Positions 48,419-57,753 are shown, counted from the stretch's first letter. The stretch: 64,000 nt of DNA from Gemmatimonadota bacterium (GCA_016871855.1 VHBQ01000007.1:1-64000); one strand, 5' to 3'. Notes: generated by a model from the sequence alone, not told the origin. Program-made: numbers and translations.

Positions 48419-49567
48419 CTACCCCGCGCGGCGCGGCCGCGCCTCCCTGGCCAATCGGTTTACCAACTCCGTTGGATCGGCGAATCGCGTGAGCAGGATC
48501 ATCGCCGCTACAATGAACGGTTTGTGGCCCGCCTCGCGGTACGTGTCCACGCGTGCCTTCTCGAAGACGGCCTTGCTCACTTCCCCCGTGACGCACGACA
48601 CATCGGTGACGTCGGCCGGCAGGCAGTGCATGTAGTGCGCGCTGCCTCCCGTGGTGCCGCGCATCATCGCCTCGTTGCACTCCCAGTCCTTGTGCTTTGC
48701 GTTCGTCGCCAGCGCTTCGCGCTCCAGCGCCTTCAGCGAGTCGGTCTCACCCGCATGCAGGATTCGCGTGCGTTCGCGCATGACGGCCGCCGGCGCCCAG
48801 CTCTTGGGATACACGACGTCGGCATTCTCGAACGCCGCGGCCATCGCATCGGTGACGGCGAATGATCCGCCGCTGGACGCCGCGAAACGACGGGCTGTTT
48901 CGACCGTTTCGTCCACGAGGTCATAGCCCGGCGGATGCGCGAGCACAACGTCCATGCCGAATCGCGTCATTAGCGTGATCACGCCCTGCGGTACCGACAG
49001 CGGCTTTCCGTAGCTCGGCGAGTACGCCCAGCTCATCGCGAGCTTCTTCCCCTTCAGGTTCTCAATGCCCCCGAACACCTCCACGAGGTGCGCGAGGTCG
49101 GCCAAGCTTTGCGTCGGGTGGTCGAGGTCGGACTGGAGATTGATGACCGCGGGACGCTGCATCAACACCCCTTCCCGGTGGCTCTCGGCGAGGGCCGCGG
49201 CTACTTCGCGCTGGTACTTGTCGCCTTCGCCAAGGAAGATGTCGTCACGGATACCGATGACTTCGGTGAGAAACCCGATCATCGCCGCCGTCTCGCGCAC
49301 GGTCTCGCCGTGCGCGATCTGCGATGTGGATTCGTCCAGTTCTTCCGTCATCAGGCCGAGCAGGTTGCACCCGGAGCGAAAGGCGTAGCGCGTGCGCGTG
49401 GAGTTGTCGCGGAAGATCGAGACGCCGAGGCCGGTGTCGAACACCTTGCAGGAGACGCCAGCCCGGGCGAGGTCTTCGAGCGCTTGGGCGGTATCGAGCA
49501 CGGCGCGGAGGGTGGCATCATCCTGGTCCCACGTGAGGAGGAAGTCACCGTTGTGGAGGCGGTTCAT
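48419..49567 (-). CDS. ygeW: Carbamoyltransferase YgeW
   Basis: A 382-residue member of the aspartate/ornithine carbamoyltransferase superfamily. The carbamoyl-phosphate motif is FRDNSTRTRYAF; DLDHPTQSLADLAHL gives HPxQ and YMHCLPADV the HCLP motif. SWAYSPSYGKPLSVPQG is typical of the YgeW subgroup, which forms knotted trimers. In this cluster it would run in reverse, splitting a carbamoylated (ureido) compound to carbamoyl phosphate for the carbamate kinase at 54150. It overlaps ygeY by 4 bp. Last gene of the hyuA unit. Confidence 0.9.
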   Translation of the reverse strand: MNRLHNGDFLLTWDQDDATLRAVLDTAQALEDLARAGVSCKVFDTGLGVSIFRDNSTRTRYAFRSGCNLLGLMTEELDESTSQIAHGETVRETAAMIGFLTEVIGIRDDIFLGEGDKYQREVAAALAESHREGVLMQRPAVINLQSDLDHPTQSLADLAHLVEVFGGIENLKGKKLAMSWAYSPSYGKPLSVPQGVITLMTRFGMDVVLAHPPGYDLVDETVETARRFAASSGGSFAVTDAMAAAFENADVVYPKSWAPAAVMRERTRILHAGETDSLKALEREALATNAKHKDWECNEAMMRGTTGGSAHYMHCLPADVTDVSCVTGEVSKAVFEKARVDTYREAGHKPFIVAAMILLTRFADPTELVNRLAREARPRRAG

Positions 49568-50781
49568 CGGGTGGCCTCCAGGTACGCCTGCGGGAAGGCC
49601 GCGTAGAAGCGCGCCGCGAGCGTGAGGTCATTCACGGGGCATTGGTCGTCCGGCGAGTGCGCCCAGATCTCGTCGCTCGGTCCGAACCCGATGGTCGGCA
49701 CACCGAACATCCCGGCGGTCGCGATACCGTTGGTGCTGAAGCCCCACTTCCCGACCACCGGCTTCTTCCCCAATGCAGTTTCGGCGGCGCGCACTCCGGC
49801 GAGCACCGCCGGGTGATCCTCAGGGAACAGCCAGGTCGGATAGAACTTCTTGGTTGGATACGTAAGCCCGGTGTACGAAGGCACGGCGTAGTCGAGCACC
49901 GTCACGGTGGCGCCGGCCTGAACGACGCTGTCCAGCGCTTCAATCTGCTTCACCGCGCCTTCCCATGTCTCGCCATGCGTCAGCCGCCGGTCCACGTGAA
50001 TCGTCGCGCTGTCGGCCACCGCACAGAGCGACGGCGAGGTTGAGCGGATGGCGGAGATCGTGCACGAGCCTTTCCCGAGAAACGGATCCGCTGTTGCGGC
50101 CAGCGCGTCGTTGAGCCGCTCGATGTCGGCGATGATCGGGCCCATCTTGTAGACCGCGTTGACGCCGCGTTCGGGCGCGGAGCCGTGCGCCGAACGCCCT
50201 TGCGTGCGGATTTCGATCTCCATCCGCCCTCGATGCCCGCGGTAGACGCCGAGCTTCGTGGGCTCAGTGATCACGACGACATCGGGCGCCAGGACTTTCT
50301 CGCGCAGGATGTATTGCCAGCAAAGGCCGTCACAGTCTTCTTCCATGACCGTGCCCGTGACCCAGAGCTGCACACCGTCGAGCAGGCCAAGTTCTCTGGC
50401 GATCCGCGCGCCGTAGACGGAAGCGGCAAACCCTCCTTCCATATCGCCTGCGCCGCGGCCGTAGATGATCCCGTCCTTCAGCTCGCCCTTGTAAGGGTCG
50501 CGCGTCCATGTGGAGGGGTCACCCACGCCGACGGTGTCGAGGTGCGCGTCGAGCGCAATGACGGTCTTCCCCGTCCCCACGCGCCCGAGGACGTTTCCCA
50601 TGCCGTCCACCTTGATCTCGTCGAACCCGCAGGCCTCCAGTTCGGCGCGGGCGCATGCCATGACCTCCCCTTCCTGCGTGCTCTCCGATGGGATGGCGAT
50701 CATTGCGCGGAGGAAGCGCACCATGTCCGGAGTGTACTGCGCGGCCTTTTGCGCGATGTCAGCGGTCGGAATTGGCGTCAT
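49564..50781 (-). CDS. ygeY: YgeY family M20 hydrolase
   Basis: A 405-residue di-metal M20 amidohydrolase of the YgeY group. Ligands: ALDAHLDTVGVGDPSTW, GRGAGDMEGGFAASVYG, TVMEEDCDG (Glu pair followed by Asp-Cys, a YgeY feature), VITEPTKL, and IWAHSPDDQCPV at the end. Lid domain about residues 190-305 with RGHRGRMEIEIRTQGRSAHG at the boundary. Expected role: amide hydrolysis of a ring-opened purine product. It overlaps ygfK and ygeW by 4 bp on each side. Confidence 0.9.
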   Translation of the reverse strand: MTPIPTADIAQKAAQYTPDMVRFLRAMIAIPSESTQEGEVMACARAELEACGFDEIKVDGMGNVLGRVGTGKTVIALDAHLDTVGVGDPSTWTRDPYKGELKDGIIYGRGAGDMEGGFAASVYGARIARELGLLDGVQLWVTGTVMEEDCDGLCWQYILREKVLAPDVVVITEPTKLGVYRGHRGRMEIEIRTQGRSAHGSAPERGVNAVYKMGPIIADIERLNDALAATADPFLGKGSCTISAIRSTSPSLCAVADSATIHVDRRLTHGETWEGAVKQIEALDSVVQAGATVTVLDYAVPSYTGLTYPTKKFYPTWLFPEDHPAVLAGVRAAETALGKKPVVGKWGFSTNGIATAGMFGVPTIGFGPSDEIWAHSPDDQCPVNDLTLAARFYAAFPQAYLEATR

Positions 50782-52571
50782 TGCACCAGACTCTGGTTCA
50801 CGTAGTTGATTTCGGTAGGCGCCAGCAGCGCGTCGCGCAACTGGCGCAGGATAGGTACGTACGGTCCATCGGCGGCGTCTGTCTCGTCTGTCACGCGCAC
50901 CTCCACGCCGTCGAAGCGTCCGGTGATCGCGTCGCGCTCCACGAGGATCGCGTCCCGTGGGGCGTCAGCCAACCACCGCTCGCTGCTGACGAAGAACCGC
51001 GGCTTCAGCCGGTACGGTCCGCCGTCCTCGGGGCAGAACGTATCGCAGTTCCCGCAGTCGTTGCAGAGGTCCGCAAAGTTGCCGATCTGCCGCGCCTCGG
51101 ACAGCGGCACCTCGGGCGTCGACGGCATCGCGAAGGTGAAGTTCGCGTCATTCGGACAGACCGGAATGCACTTGTCGCAGGTCAGGCAGTCGAAGAGCTT
51201 GAGCTGGCGGCCGATCTTGCGCGGCACCTTGCGGCGCGTGGCCGCCGCGTAGCGCGGATCGCCCGTGGCGCGCTCCACGTAGAGGTCGGTGTTCCGGATT
51301 TTCGCCGCGGCGAGCTCCGTCGGTCCGTCGGCGCCGTAGGCGCGCACGATGAACTCGTTGACCGACGCTGCGCCCACGACATCCATCCGCTTCTTCAGTT
51401 CGTCGAAGTAGCCCAAGGGGCGGCCGTACCCTCCGGGCTGCAGCAGATCGGTGCAGGCGGTGACCGGCACGAGTCCCAGCGCCACGGCATCGGGAAAGTT
51501 CGCGCGTTCGATTCCGGCCGAGAAGGAAATGGGGAACCGATCGCCAAAGGTGCGGCGGACGCGACGCACCAGATGCATGGCGAGGACATGCAGCGGCGCC
51601 CCCGAGAGATACATGGCCGGTTCAGTCTTCGGGAACACGTGGCGATGATTCTCGACGATCAACGTGTTGGTGAGCTTCACGCCGACGTCGAGGTCCAGCG
51701 CCCTGGCCGTGCCGTCCAGCCGATCCATGAACGCCGCCGCCTGTTCCCACTGCGTGTCCTTGGCGAACGCGTCGCCGGGAACACGCAGATCGGCGTAGCC
51801 GAGGGCATCGGTGAGGAGCGCCTGCAGCGCCGTTGCGCCGAGGAGCGTGGGATTCAGCTTTACCACGCAGGCAAGATGCCGCTCCCGCATCAAGAACTCG
51901 ACAATCTGCTCGATCTCGTGCGGCGGGCAGCCGTGGAAGGTGCTCAGCGTCAGCGTGTCGGAGAGGCGCGTCACGAAGTCGAGGTCGCGCAGGGGGCCAA
52001 GTTCTTTCGGCAACGCCCTGCGCAGGCGTTCGACGACCGCCGTGGCGTCCATCATCCCGGCAATGAAGGCCTGCACGCGCTCGCTGCGAATGCCGGCGAG
52101 GTCGTACCCGACGCTCATGTCAAAGACCGTCCGTTCAAAACCCGGCGCGAGCGCCAACTGGCCGCTGGCTTCCAGGATGCGGATGAGCATCGCCGCCTTC
52201 ACGTACTCTTCGAGCGATTCCTCCAGCGTGAGCTCCTGCGACCACTCCACGTTGTAGCCCACCGTTTGCATGTCGATGCAGGGGCGCGGGATCGTGAGGC
52301 GGTCGTTCAGCTGCACCGTCTTCAATTCGAGGATGCGGCCACCCGCGAGCCAGGCCAGGACAATGTTCTGCGCCAGCTGGGTGTTGGGACCGGCGGCGGG
52401 GCCAAACGGCGTGGCGGCGACGTGACTGTGAAAGCGGACTGAATAGTCGTGCGACGGGTCGCCGCGGACGAACTTCCGGGTGGGCAGGTCGAAGATGCTC
52501 TCCTTCGCATCCAACTCGCGCAGCATTCGCCGCACGAGCGTCGCGATGGGCATCGGCGCGAGGATTGCCAT
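50778..52571 (-). CDS. ygfK: YgfK-type iron-sulfur oxidoreductase, short form
   Basis: A 597-residue relative of E. coli YgfK (about 1030 residues). Residues ~20-430 form a dihydroorotate-dehydrogenase-like barrel (HVAATPFGPAAGPNTQLAQN, STFHGCPPHEIEQI, VVKLNPTLLG, DVGVKLTNTLIVEN, CTDLLQPGGYGR). Residues ~460-520 hold two 4Fe-4S motifs, CLTCDKCIPVCPNDANF (C462, 465, 468, 472) and CNDCGNCDTFCPEDGG (C503, 506, 509, 513). The GltD-like FAD/NAD(P) region expected for the long form is absent; no GxGxxG pyridine nucleotide fold is visible. The electron donor must then be a ferredoxin or a separate subunit. Probable role: reduction of a purine intermediate. Confidence 0.85.
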   Translation of the reverse strand: MAILAPMPIATLVRRMLRELDAKESIFDLPTRKFVRGDPSHDYSVRFHSHVAATPFGPAAGPNTQLAQNIVLAWLAGGRILELKTVQLNDRLTIPRPCIDMQTVGYNVEWSQELTLEESLEEYVKAAMLIRILEASGQLALAPGFERTVFDMSVGYDLAGIRSERVQAFIAGMMDATAVVERLRRALPKELGPLRDLDFVTRLSDTLTLSTFHGCPPHEIEQIVEFLMRERHLACVVKLNPTLLGATALQALLTDALGYADLRVPGDAFAKDTQWEQAAAFMDRLDGTARALDLDVGVKLTNTLIVENHRHVFPKTEPAMYLSGAPLHVLAMHLVRRVRRTFGDRFPISFSAGIERANFPDAVALGLVPVTACTDLLQPGGYGRPLGYFDELKKRMDVVGAASVNEFIVRAYGADGPTELAAAKIRNTDLYVERATGDPRYAAATRRKVPRKIGRQLKLFDCLTCDKCIPVCPNDANFTFAMPSTPEVPLSEARQIGNFADLCNDCGNCDTFCPEDGGPYRLKPRFFVSSERWLADAPRDAILVERDAITGRFDGVEVRVTDETDAADGPYVPILRQLRDALLAPTEINYVNQSLVQ

Positions 52572-52574
52572 CGG

Positions 52575-53927
52575 CTAGACCGGACGCCGGGCGCGAGGCA
52601 GGAACCGGCCGGCCCCCGCGACGCCAGCGAAGGCGCCGTGCTCAACGATGAGCTGGCCGCGAAGCAGCACCATGTCGGGCGCCCCCTTCAGCACCCGCCC
52701 TTCGTACGGGCTATGGTCCACACGCATGTGGTGCGTGGCGGCGCTGATGGTCTGCGCCCGCTCCGCATCCCAGATCACCAGGTCGGCATCGGAACCGGGG
52801 GCGATCGTGCCCTTCTTGGGATAGAGTCCGAAGAGCCGAGCCGGCTCCGTGGCCGTCACGGCGACGAAACGCTCGAGCGGAAGTCGCCCTGCGTCGAAGA
52901 GAAGCGCCATGCGTGTCTCGATCGTCGCTGCGCCGCCCGGCACTTGGTTGAACGCGGCGTGGCGATGCTTCTCGGCGAGCGTGAAGGGACAATGATCGGT
53001 CCCCACCGTCTGCAACTGATCCGCGAGCAGGCCGCGCCACAGACGCTCCTGTGCCCGCTCATCGCGAAGCGGCGGGCTCATGATGAAGCGCGCCCCGTCC
53101 TGCTGGTATGCGGCATCAGTAAGGAAGAGGTACTGCGGGCAGGTCTCGCCGAAGACGGGGCGGCCGCGGGCGCGCGCGGCCGCGATTTCGTCAACGGTCT
53201 CGGCCGCCGATACATGAACGATGTACAGCGGGGCACCCGCCATCTCGGCCAATGCGATGGCGCGATGTGCGGCTTCCGCCTCCACCAGCGGCGGGCGCGT
53301 GAGGGCATGCTGCATCGGCTCCGTGTGACCTGCCGCCAGCGCACGTTCCTGGAGCACCTCGATGACGCTTCCGTTCTCGGCGTGCATCATCACCATGCCG
53401 CCGTTCGTGGCCGTGGCGAGGAGCGCACGGAAGATGGCCGCGTCGTCCAGCATGAGGCGGCCGGGATAGGCCATGAAGAGCTTGAAGGTCGTGATTCCTT
53501 CGTTGACCAGCTCGTCCATCTCCCGCAGCACGGCGGGTGTGACATCGGAGACGATTACGTGGAAACCGTAATCAATGGCGGCCTTGCCGCTGGCCTTCGC
53601 CTTCCACGTCTGCACCGCTGCGTGCAGCGTGCCGCCGCGGTCCTGCACGGCGAAGTCCACGATGGTCGTCGTGCCACCCATTGCGGCGGCAATGGTGCCG
53701 GAGGCGAAGTCGTCGGCCGAAACCGCGTCACCGTACGGCATGTCGAGATGCGTGTGAACGTCCACCCCGCCGGGGATCACGAGCCGGGCCGTGGCGTCAA
53801 CCACGCGATCAGCCGATGCGGTAATTCCAGGCGCGACCTGCACGATGGTCTCGCCGTCGACGAGCACATCGGCTGCACCGGTGCCCTCAGCGGTGACCAC
53901 TACACCGTTGCGGATCAGGATTCGCAT
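52575..53927 (-). CDS. hyuA: Dihydropyrimidinase/hydantoinase (HyuA type)
   Basis: A 450-residue cyclic amidohydrolase with a binuclear metal site: VDVHTHLDMPYGD (HxH, residues ~56-60), the carboxylated Lys in GITTFKLFMAYPG, VMMHAENGSV, APLYIVHVSAAET and QTVGTDHCPF (Asp). GGTTTIVDF is another D-hydantoinase landmark, and KKGTIAPGSDADLVIWD closes the beta-sandwich. It opens hydantoin- or imide-type rings; here the ring would be a purine-derived imidazole or pyrimidine. First gene of hyuA-ygfK-ygeY-ygeW, 3 bp before ygfK and divergent from yqeA. Confidence 0.9.
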   Translation of the reverse strand: MRILIRNGVVVTAEGTGAADVLVDGETIVQVAPGITASADRVVDATARLVIPGGVDVHTHLDMPYGDAVSADDFASGTIAAAMGGTTTIVDFAVQDRGGTLHAAVQTWKAKASGKAAIDYGFHVIVSDVTPAVLREMDELVNEGITTFKLFMAYPGRLMLDDAAIFRALLATATNGGMVMMHAENGSVIEVLQERALAAGHTEPMQHALTRPPLVEAEAAHRAIALAEMAGAPLYIVHVSAAETVDEIAAARARGRPVFGETCPQYLFLTDAAYQQDGARFIMSPPLRDERAQERLWRGLLADQLQTVGTDHCPFTLAEKHRHAAFNQVPGGAATIETRMALLFDAGRLPLERFVAVTATEPARLFGLYPKKGTIAPGSDADLVIWDAERAQTISAATHHMRVDHSPYEGRVLKGAPDMVLLRGQLIVEHGAFAGVAGAGRFLPRARRPV

Positions 53928-54149
53928 GAGATGATGTCACGTCTCAACCGGAGAAGTACCACGAGGTGCTTGATCGAGTGCTTCATGCGGCAGTCTGAGC
54001 GGAGTCGAGTCTTCTTCGCCCGAGACCAAGGAGAGTATGGCGCGTGCCACGACCCGCCGCCACACGCCGGGGCGTGGCGGGGCATCGGGTGTCCGGCCAT
54101 ACTTGCACCAGTCCCATACGGCGCTGAGGATGGGCCCAGGAGACGGGTG
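53928..54149. promoter_or_regulatory. Divergent hyuA-yqeA control region
   Basis: 222 bp without a gene. A bulged hairpin (CCGCCACACGCC against GGCGTGGCGG) lies at about 54048-54080. TTGCAC at 54103 is a possible -35 for yqeA, without a good -10. The yqeA ribosome site GGAG is at 54139. No regulator site could be recognised. Confidence 0.35.
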
Positions 54150-55097
54150 ATGGTCACGTCCACGCTGGTCATTGCCATTGGCGGCAACTCACTCATCAAG
54201 GACCGGCAGCATTTGAGCGTGCCGGATCAGTACCTCGCGCTGGGTGAGACCAGCGGGCACATTGCCCGCATCATCGCGGACGGCTGGCGCGTCGCCATTG
54301 GTCACGGCAACGGACCGCAGGTGGGCTTCATCCTGCGCCGTTCCGAGCTGGCCGCGCACGAGCTGCACGAGGTGCCGCTCGACGTGTGCGACGCCGACAC
54401 GCAGGGCGCCATTGGCTACGAACTGCAGCAGAACCTGGGAAATGACTTCCGGCGCATGCGGCTTGACCGCCATGCAGTCACCGTTGTGACACAGGTGGAG
54501 GTCGATCCTGACGACCCGGCATTTCACGCGCCCAGCAAGCCCATCGGCTCGTTCATGGACGAGGCGCAGGCGCGACAACGGGTGGAACAGGATGGTTGGA
54601 ACGTGCGCGAGGACGCGGGGCGGGGCTGGCGGCGCGTGGTGGCCTCGCCACGGCCGGTGCGAATCGTCGAGGAACGTGCCATCACGTCGCTTCTGCAGAG
54701 TGGTTTCGTCGTCATTACCGTGGGCGGTGGCGGGATCCCGGTGGTCGCCGATGTACACGGCAACTTGCACGGCGTCGCGGCCGTCGTTGACAAGGACTTC
54801 GCCGCGGCGCTGCTGGCCACCGTCATTCGCGCCGACGTGTTCATGATCACGACCTCGGTGGATCGAGTGGCCCTCGACTGGGGGCGCGCAACGCAGCGCT
54901 GGATCGACCGGATGACGCTCGCCGAGGCCAAGGCTTACCTCGCGGTGGGCAGCCACTTTGCGCCGGGGAGCATGGCGCCCAAGATCGAGGCGTGCATCGA
55001 GTTTCTGGAGCGCGGCGGTCGCGAGGCCGTGATCACGAACCCGGCGAACATGGAGCAAGCACTCGCTGGCCACGCGGGGACGCGAATCGTCGCTTGA
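54150..55097 (+). CDS. yqeA: Carbamate kinase (YqeA type)
   Basis: Transfers phosphate from carbamoyl phosphate to ADP, giving ATP, CO2 and NH3: the energy-yielding end of the pathway. The 315 residues have LVIAIGGNSLIKD (N-terminal amino-acid-kinase loop), IGHGNGPQVGFILRRSELA, VITVGGGGIPVVAD and AVVDKDFAAALLATVIRADV, ending with GSMAPKIEACIEFLERGG, all carbamate-kinase signatures. The ATG at 54150 follows GGAG by 7 nt. It has its own promoter region and would use carbamoyl phosphate made by YgeW. Confidence 0.9.
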   Translation: MVTSTLVIAIGGNSLIKDRQHLSVPDQYLALGETSGHIARIIADGWRVAIGHGNGPQVGFILRRSELAAHELHEVPLDVCDADTQGAIGYELQQNLGNDFRRMRLDRHAVTVVTQVEVDPDDPAFHAPSKPIGSFMDEAQARQRVEQDGWNVREDAGRGWRRVVASPRPVRIVEERAITSLLQSGFVVITVGGGGIPVVADVHGNLHGVAAVVDKDFAAALLATVIRADVFMITTSVDRVALDWGRATQRWIDRMTLAEAKAYLAVGSHFAPGSMAPKIEACIEFLERGGREAVITNPANMEQALAGHAGTRIVA

Positions 55098-55146
55098 GTC
55101 CGTATTGAGGGAACCGGGTTGGCGCGCCCGCCACCGCGCCAAGTTG

Positions 55147-55177
55147 CCTCACGGGCCGTTCGGCCTGGGGCCGGGCG
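55147..55177. repeat. Right copy of 31-bp direct repeat flanking the purine cluster
   Basis: Same orientation as 38392-38422, 29 of 31 identical (two central-left bases differ, AC against GT). It lies between the convergent ends of yqeA and the fusion gene at 55206. Confidence 0.85.
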
Positions 55178-55205
55178 TGACACCCGTTGCTGATGGTGCC
55201 GCCGC

Positions 55206-57695
55206 CTACCGTGCGCCGAAGTACACCATGCTCCGCGCACCAGAGCGCGCGACCACGATGTCGTTCGCGCCGTCCTTGTCGAGGTCCGCCACCGCGAACC
55301 CGTACACCACACCGTCGGCGTCGCCGAACGGCACCGGGGTGAATCGCCCGGGCGCGTCATTGAAGAACACGATCGAGCGGCCGCCGGTGTAGCCCACCAG
55401 CACGTCCGCGCGGCCGTTGCCGTCCACGTCGTGCACCGTCAGGGCGTACGGACGCGCGCCCGCAGGACCGAGCAGCACGGGCGCGGCGAACGCGCCGCCG
55501 CGCAATCCCGTCATCGTCATCGCGCTGCCGAGTTCATCGATCGCCGCAAGGTCCATCAGCCCATCACCATCGAAGTCGGCCGCGTACGCGCTGCGCATGG
55601 TGGCGTTCGCCGGACCGAATGGCTCGCGACGCGCGAATGTGCCGCGTCGATCATTGAAGAGCACGTAGCCCTGACCTCCGTCGCGGTGCGGTACGATCAG
55701 ATCGAGCGCCCCGTCCTGGTTCACATCGGCCATCGTGATCGTCGTGGCGGATCCCCTCGACACCTCCGTGCACGTCTCAGCGATGCGACCGTCGCTGCGG
55801 CCGAGGCAGAGAAAGCTCGGCGTCGGCTCGCGGCCCCCGCGATTCGCCAACACCGCATCCGGGATGCCATCGCCGTTCACGTCACCCACCGCCACGTGCC
55901 GGGTGGTCCACTCCGGGCGCCCGAACGTCGAGAGCAGCGTGAACCGCCCCGATCCGTCGTTGCGATACACCTTCTTGGCATCCGGCGAATCATTGCTGAC
56001 CACGAGGTCCAACGCGCCGTCGCGATCGAGGTCCACGAGGACGCCGGAATACGATCGGTCGGCGGCGGTGTCCACGGGGACCGCGGCGCGAAACGTCCCG
56101 TTGCCGTTGCCCAGCCTCACCAGGTTGCGCAACGGCCAATGGCGACCCTTCACGAGGACGATATCGAGGTTGCCATCGCGGTTCACGTCGCCCACGCTGG
56201 CATTCGCTGAGGTGAAGGCGGAATCCTCAAGTGCGAGGGCGCGGGCGAAGGTCCGCGCACCGTGCGCACCGGCCGATGCGGGAGTCGCGGAGGTCGGACG
56301 CGTCCGCCGCGCGCTGCACTTGATCTCGACCAGCGCGGCCGGCCGCGGCATCGCGGTCACGGCGAGCGTCGCGCGCGCCGGCGGATTGACCGGGAAGAAC
56401 GTGAGGTACTCGGCGTTCATCGCGGCGTAATCCGCCATGTCCTTCAGGAACACCGTACACTCCGCGACGTCCGCCATCGTCGCGCCGGCGGACATCAACG
56501 CCGTCCGAATGTTCGTCAGCGTCTGTCGCGTCTGCGCGGCCGCTCCACCGTCGACAATGTCCTGCGTGCCGGGCTTGACGCCCGTCATCCCAGAGACGAA
56601 CACCCAATCGCCGTCGCGGATCGCGACTGAATACGCCGGGACCAGCGGCGAGAGGCCGGGTGGGTTGATCACGTCGCGGCCACTGGTGCCGCCGCCGGCC
56701 GGCTGCGCCCGTGCCGCGGAGCGCGCGGGCACGATGATCGGTACGAACCACTCGGGCGAGATCGTCCGGCTCTCCGGCGAGGCCGCGCGCACTTCGTCGA
56801 GGAACTTGGCCCCGTCCGCGAGCGCGGCGGCGCTCGGCTTCGGGTTTCCATACCCATCGGCGTGGCTCGGGATCACGAGCGCCGGGTAGCCGAGCGCGCG
56901 CATCAGCCGTCCGGTGAAGTCGTAAATCTCAAGGCGTTGGCTGTTGGCGCCCACGAGGGCGATGTCGGGCCGGAGCCCTTGCATCTCCCGTTCGATGAAG
57001 TTCATCGACCCCATCATCAGCACTTCGTGGCCGCTCATCCGGAGCAGATACGCGAAGCTCTCCCCTTCCTGATAGTCGCGGCGCCGGAGCGGTGCCTTGA
57101 GTCCGCGCGGGGCGTTGCCGGCGATGTCGCGGCCGTTGCTGAAGTAGCGCTTGTCGTCCAGCGCGCTGTGGATGCTGGGGACCACGCGCAACGAGAAGTC
57201 GTCGAACTCGTAGTCCTCGCCCCCGCGCACGGTGATGAGCTGTGGCTCCGCGACGGCGTACGCGCGTGCGAGGTTGGCGACGGTCTCGCTGCCGACGATC
57301 GCCGCGCCCGTCTTGCGGGCGATGTAGCCGGCGTCGAGCGCATGATCGGAATGCCCGTGCGTGATGAGGATGTAGTCCGCGCGGCTCACGTGCTGGTTGA
57401 TGAGCGCGGTATCCGGCACGTACGGCGCGTTCGGATCCGGACCGTCCGGGGTCGCCCCCGGACGCCAGCGCGCGAACTGCGTGAGGAACGGGTCGACGAG
57501 TATGACGCGCTTGCCGTCGGTGATCTCCCAGCCGGCATTGCCGAGGTAGGTGAGCCGGAGTTCACCGGGCGCGAGCGTTGCCACGGGCGGTCTTGCCGTC
57601 GGCTGATCGCTGCGCGTGGCGGGCTGTTGCGCGAAGGCGACGGCGGCGACGCTCGATACGAGTCCGACCGAGATGCTGCGAAGGGTGGTGGTCAT
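55206..57695 (-). CDS. Secreted metallo-beta-lactamase / RidA / FG-GAP propeller fusion
   Basis: An 829-residue exported protein with a signal peptide (residues 1-22). Residues ~40-300 are a metallo-beta-lactamase fold: ILITHGHSDHALDAGY (112-118 HxHxDH), His in PSIHSALDD and VIPSHADGYG. Residues ~341-463 are a RidA/YjgF domain (VFVSGMTGVKPGTQDIVDGG, ECTVFLKDMADYAAMN, and the substrate Arg in NPPARATLAV). Residues ~480-829 carry seven Ca-binding FG-GAP motifs (DVNRDGNLD, DLDRDGALD, DVNGDGIPD, DVNQDGALD, DFDGDGLMD, DVDGNGRAD, DLDKDGAND), which fits one seven-bladed propeller. The whole is a single open frame. RidA removes reactive imines or enamines in the cytosol; an exported, fused form is unusual. 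Substrate unknown. Confidence 0.85.
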   Translation of the reverse strand: MTTTLRSISVGLVSSVAAVAFAQQPATRSDQPTARPPVATLAPGELRLTYLGNAGWEITDGKRVILVDPFLTQFARWRPGATPDGPDPNAPYVPDTALINQHVSRADYILITHGHSDHALDAGYIARKTGAAIVGSETVANLARAYAVAEPQLITVRGGEDYEFDDFSLRVVPSIHSALDDKRYFSNGRDIAGNAPRGLKAPLRRRDYQEGESFAYLLRMSGHEVLMMGSMNFIEREMQGLRPDIALVGANSQRLEIYDFTGRLMRALGYPALVIPSHADGYGNPKPSAAALADGAKFLDEVRAASPESRTISPEWFVPIIVPARSAARAQPAGGGTSGRDVINPPGLSPLVPAYSVAIRDGDWVFVSGMTGVKPGTQDIVDGGAAAQTRQTLTNIRTALMSAGATMADVAECTVFLKDMADYAAMNAEYLTFFPVNPPARATLAVTAMPRPAALVEIKCSARRTRPTSATPASAGAHGARTFARALALEDSAFTSANASVGDVNRDGNLDIVLVKGRHWPLRNLVRLGNGNGTFRAAVPVDTAADRSYSGVLVDLDRDGALDLVVSNDSPDAKKVYRNDGSGRFTLLSTFGRPEWTTRHVAVGDVNGDGIPDAVLANRGGREPTPSFLCLGRSDGRIAETCTEVSRGSATTITMADVNQDGALDLIVPHRDGGQGYVLFNDRRGTFARREPFGPANATMRSAYAADFDGDGLMDLAAIDELGSAMTMTGLRGGAFAAPVLLGPAGARPYALTVHDVDGNGRADVLVGYTGGRSIVFFNDAPGRFTPVPFGDADGVVYGFAVADLDKDGANDIVVARSGARSMVYFGAR

Positions 57696-57702
57696 GGGAT
57701 AA

Positions 57703-57708
57703 ATAGTA
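57703..57708 (-). promoter_or_regulatory. -10-like hexamer, leaderless fusion gene
   Basis: On the minus strand TACTAT is followed by seven bases (TTATCCC) and the ATG at 57695. No ribosome site. Confidence 0.4.
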
Positions 57709-57747
57709 GCGCGTCCCGCGACACTCGCACGGTCGGCGCCGACGCCG

Positions 57748-57753
57748 TATACT
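57748..57753 (+). promoter_or_regulatory. Possible -10 of the M24-M1 peptidase operon
   Basis: TATACT in an otherwise GC-rich divergent region, about 65 nt before the M24 ATG. No matching -35 is seen. Confidence 0.3.

Noticed and set aside
50688-52442. A 584-codon open frame opposite ygfK
   Set aside because: Antisense shadow of a gene with two intact 4Fe-4S motifs.
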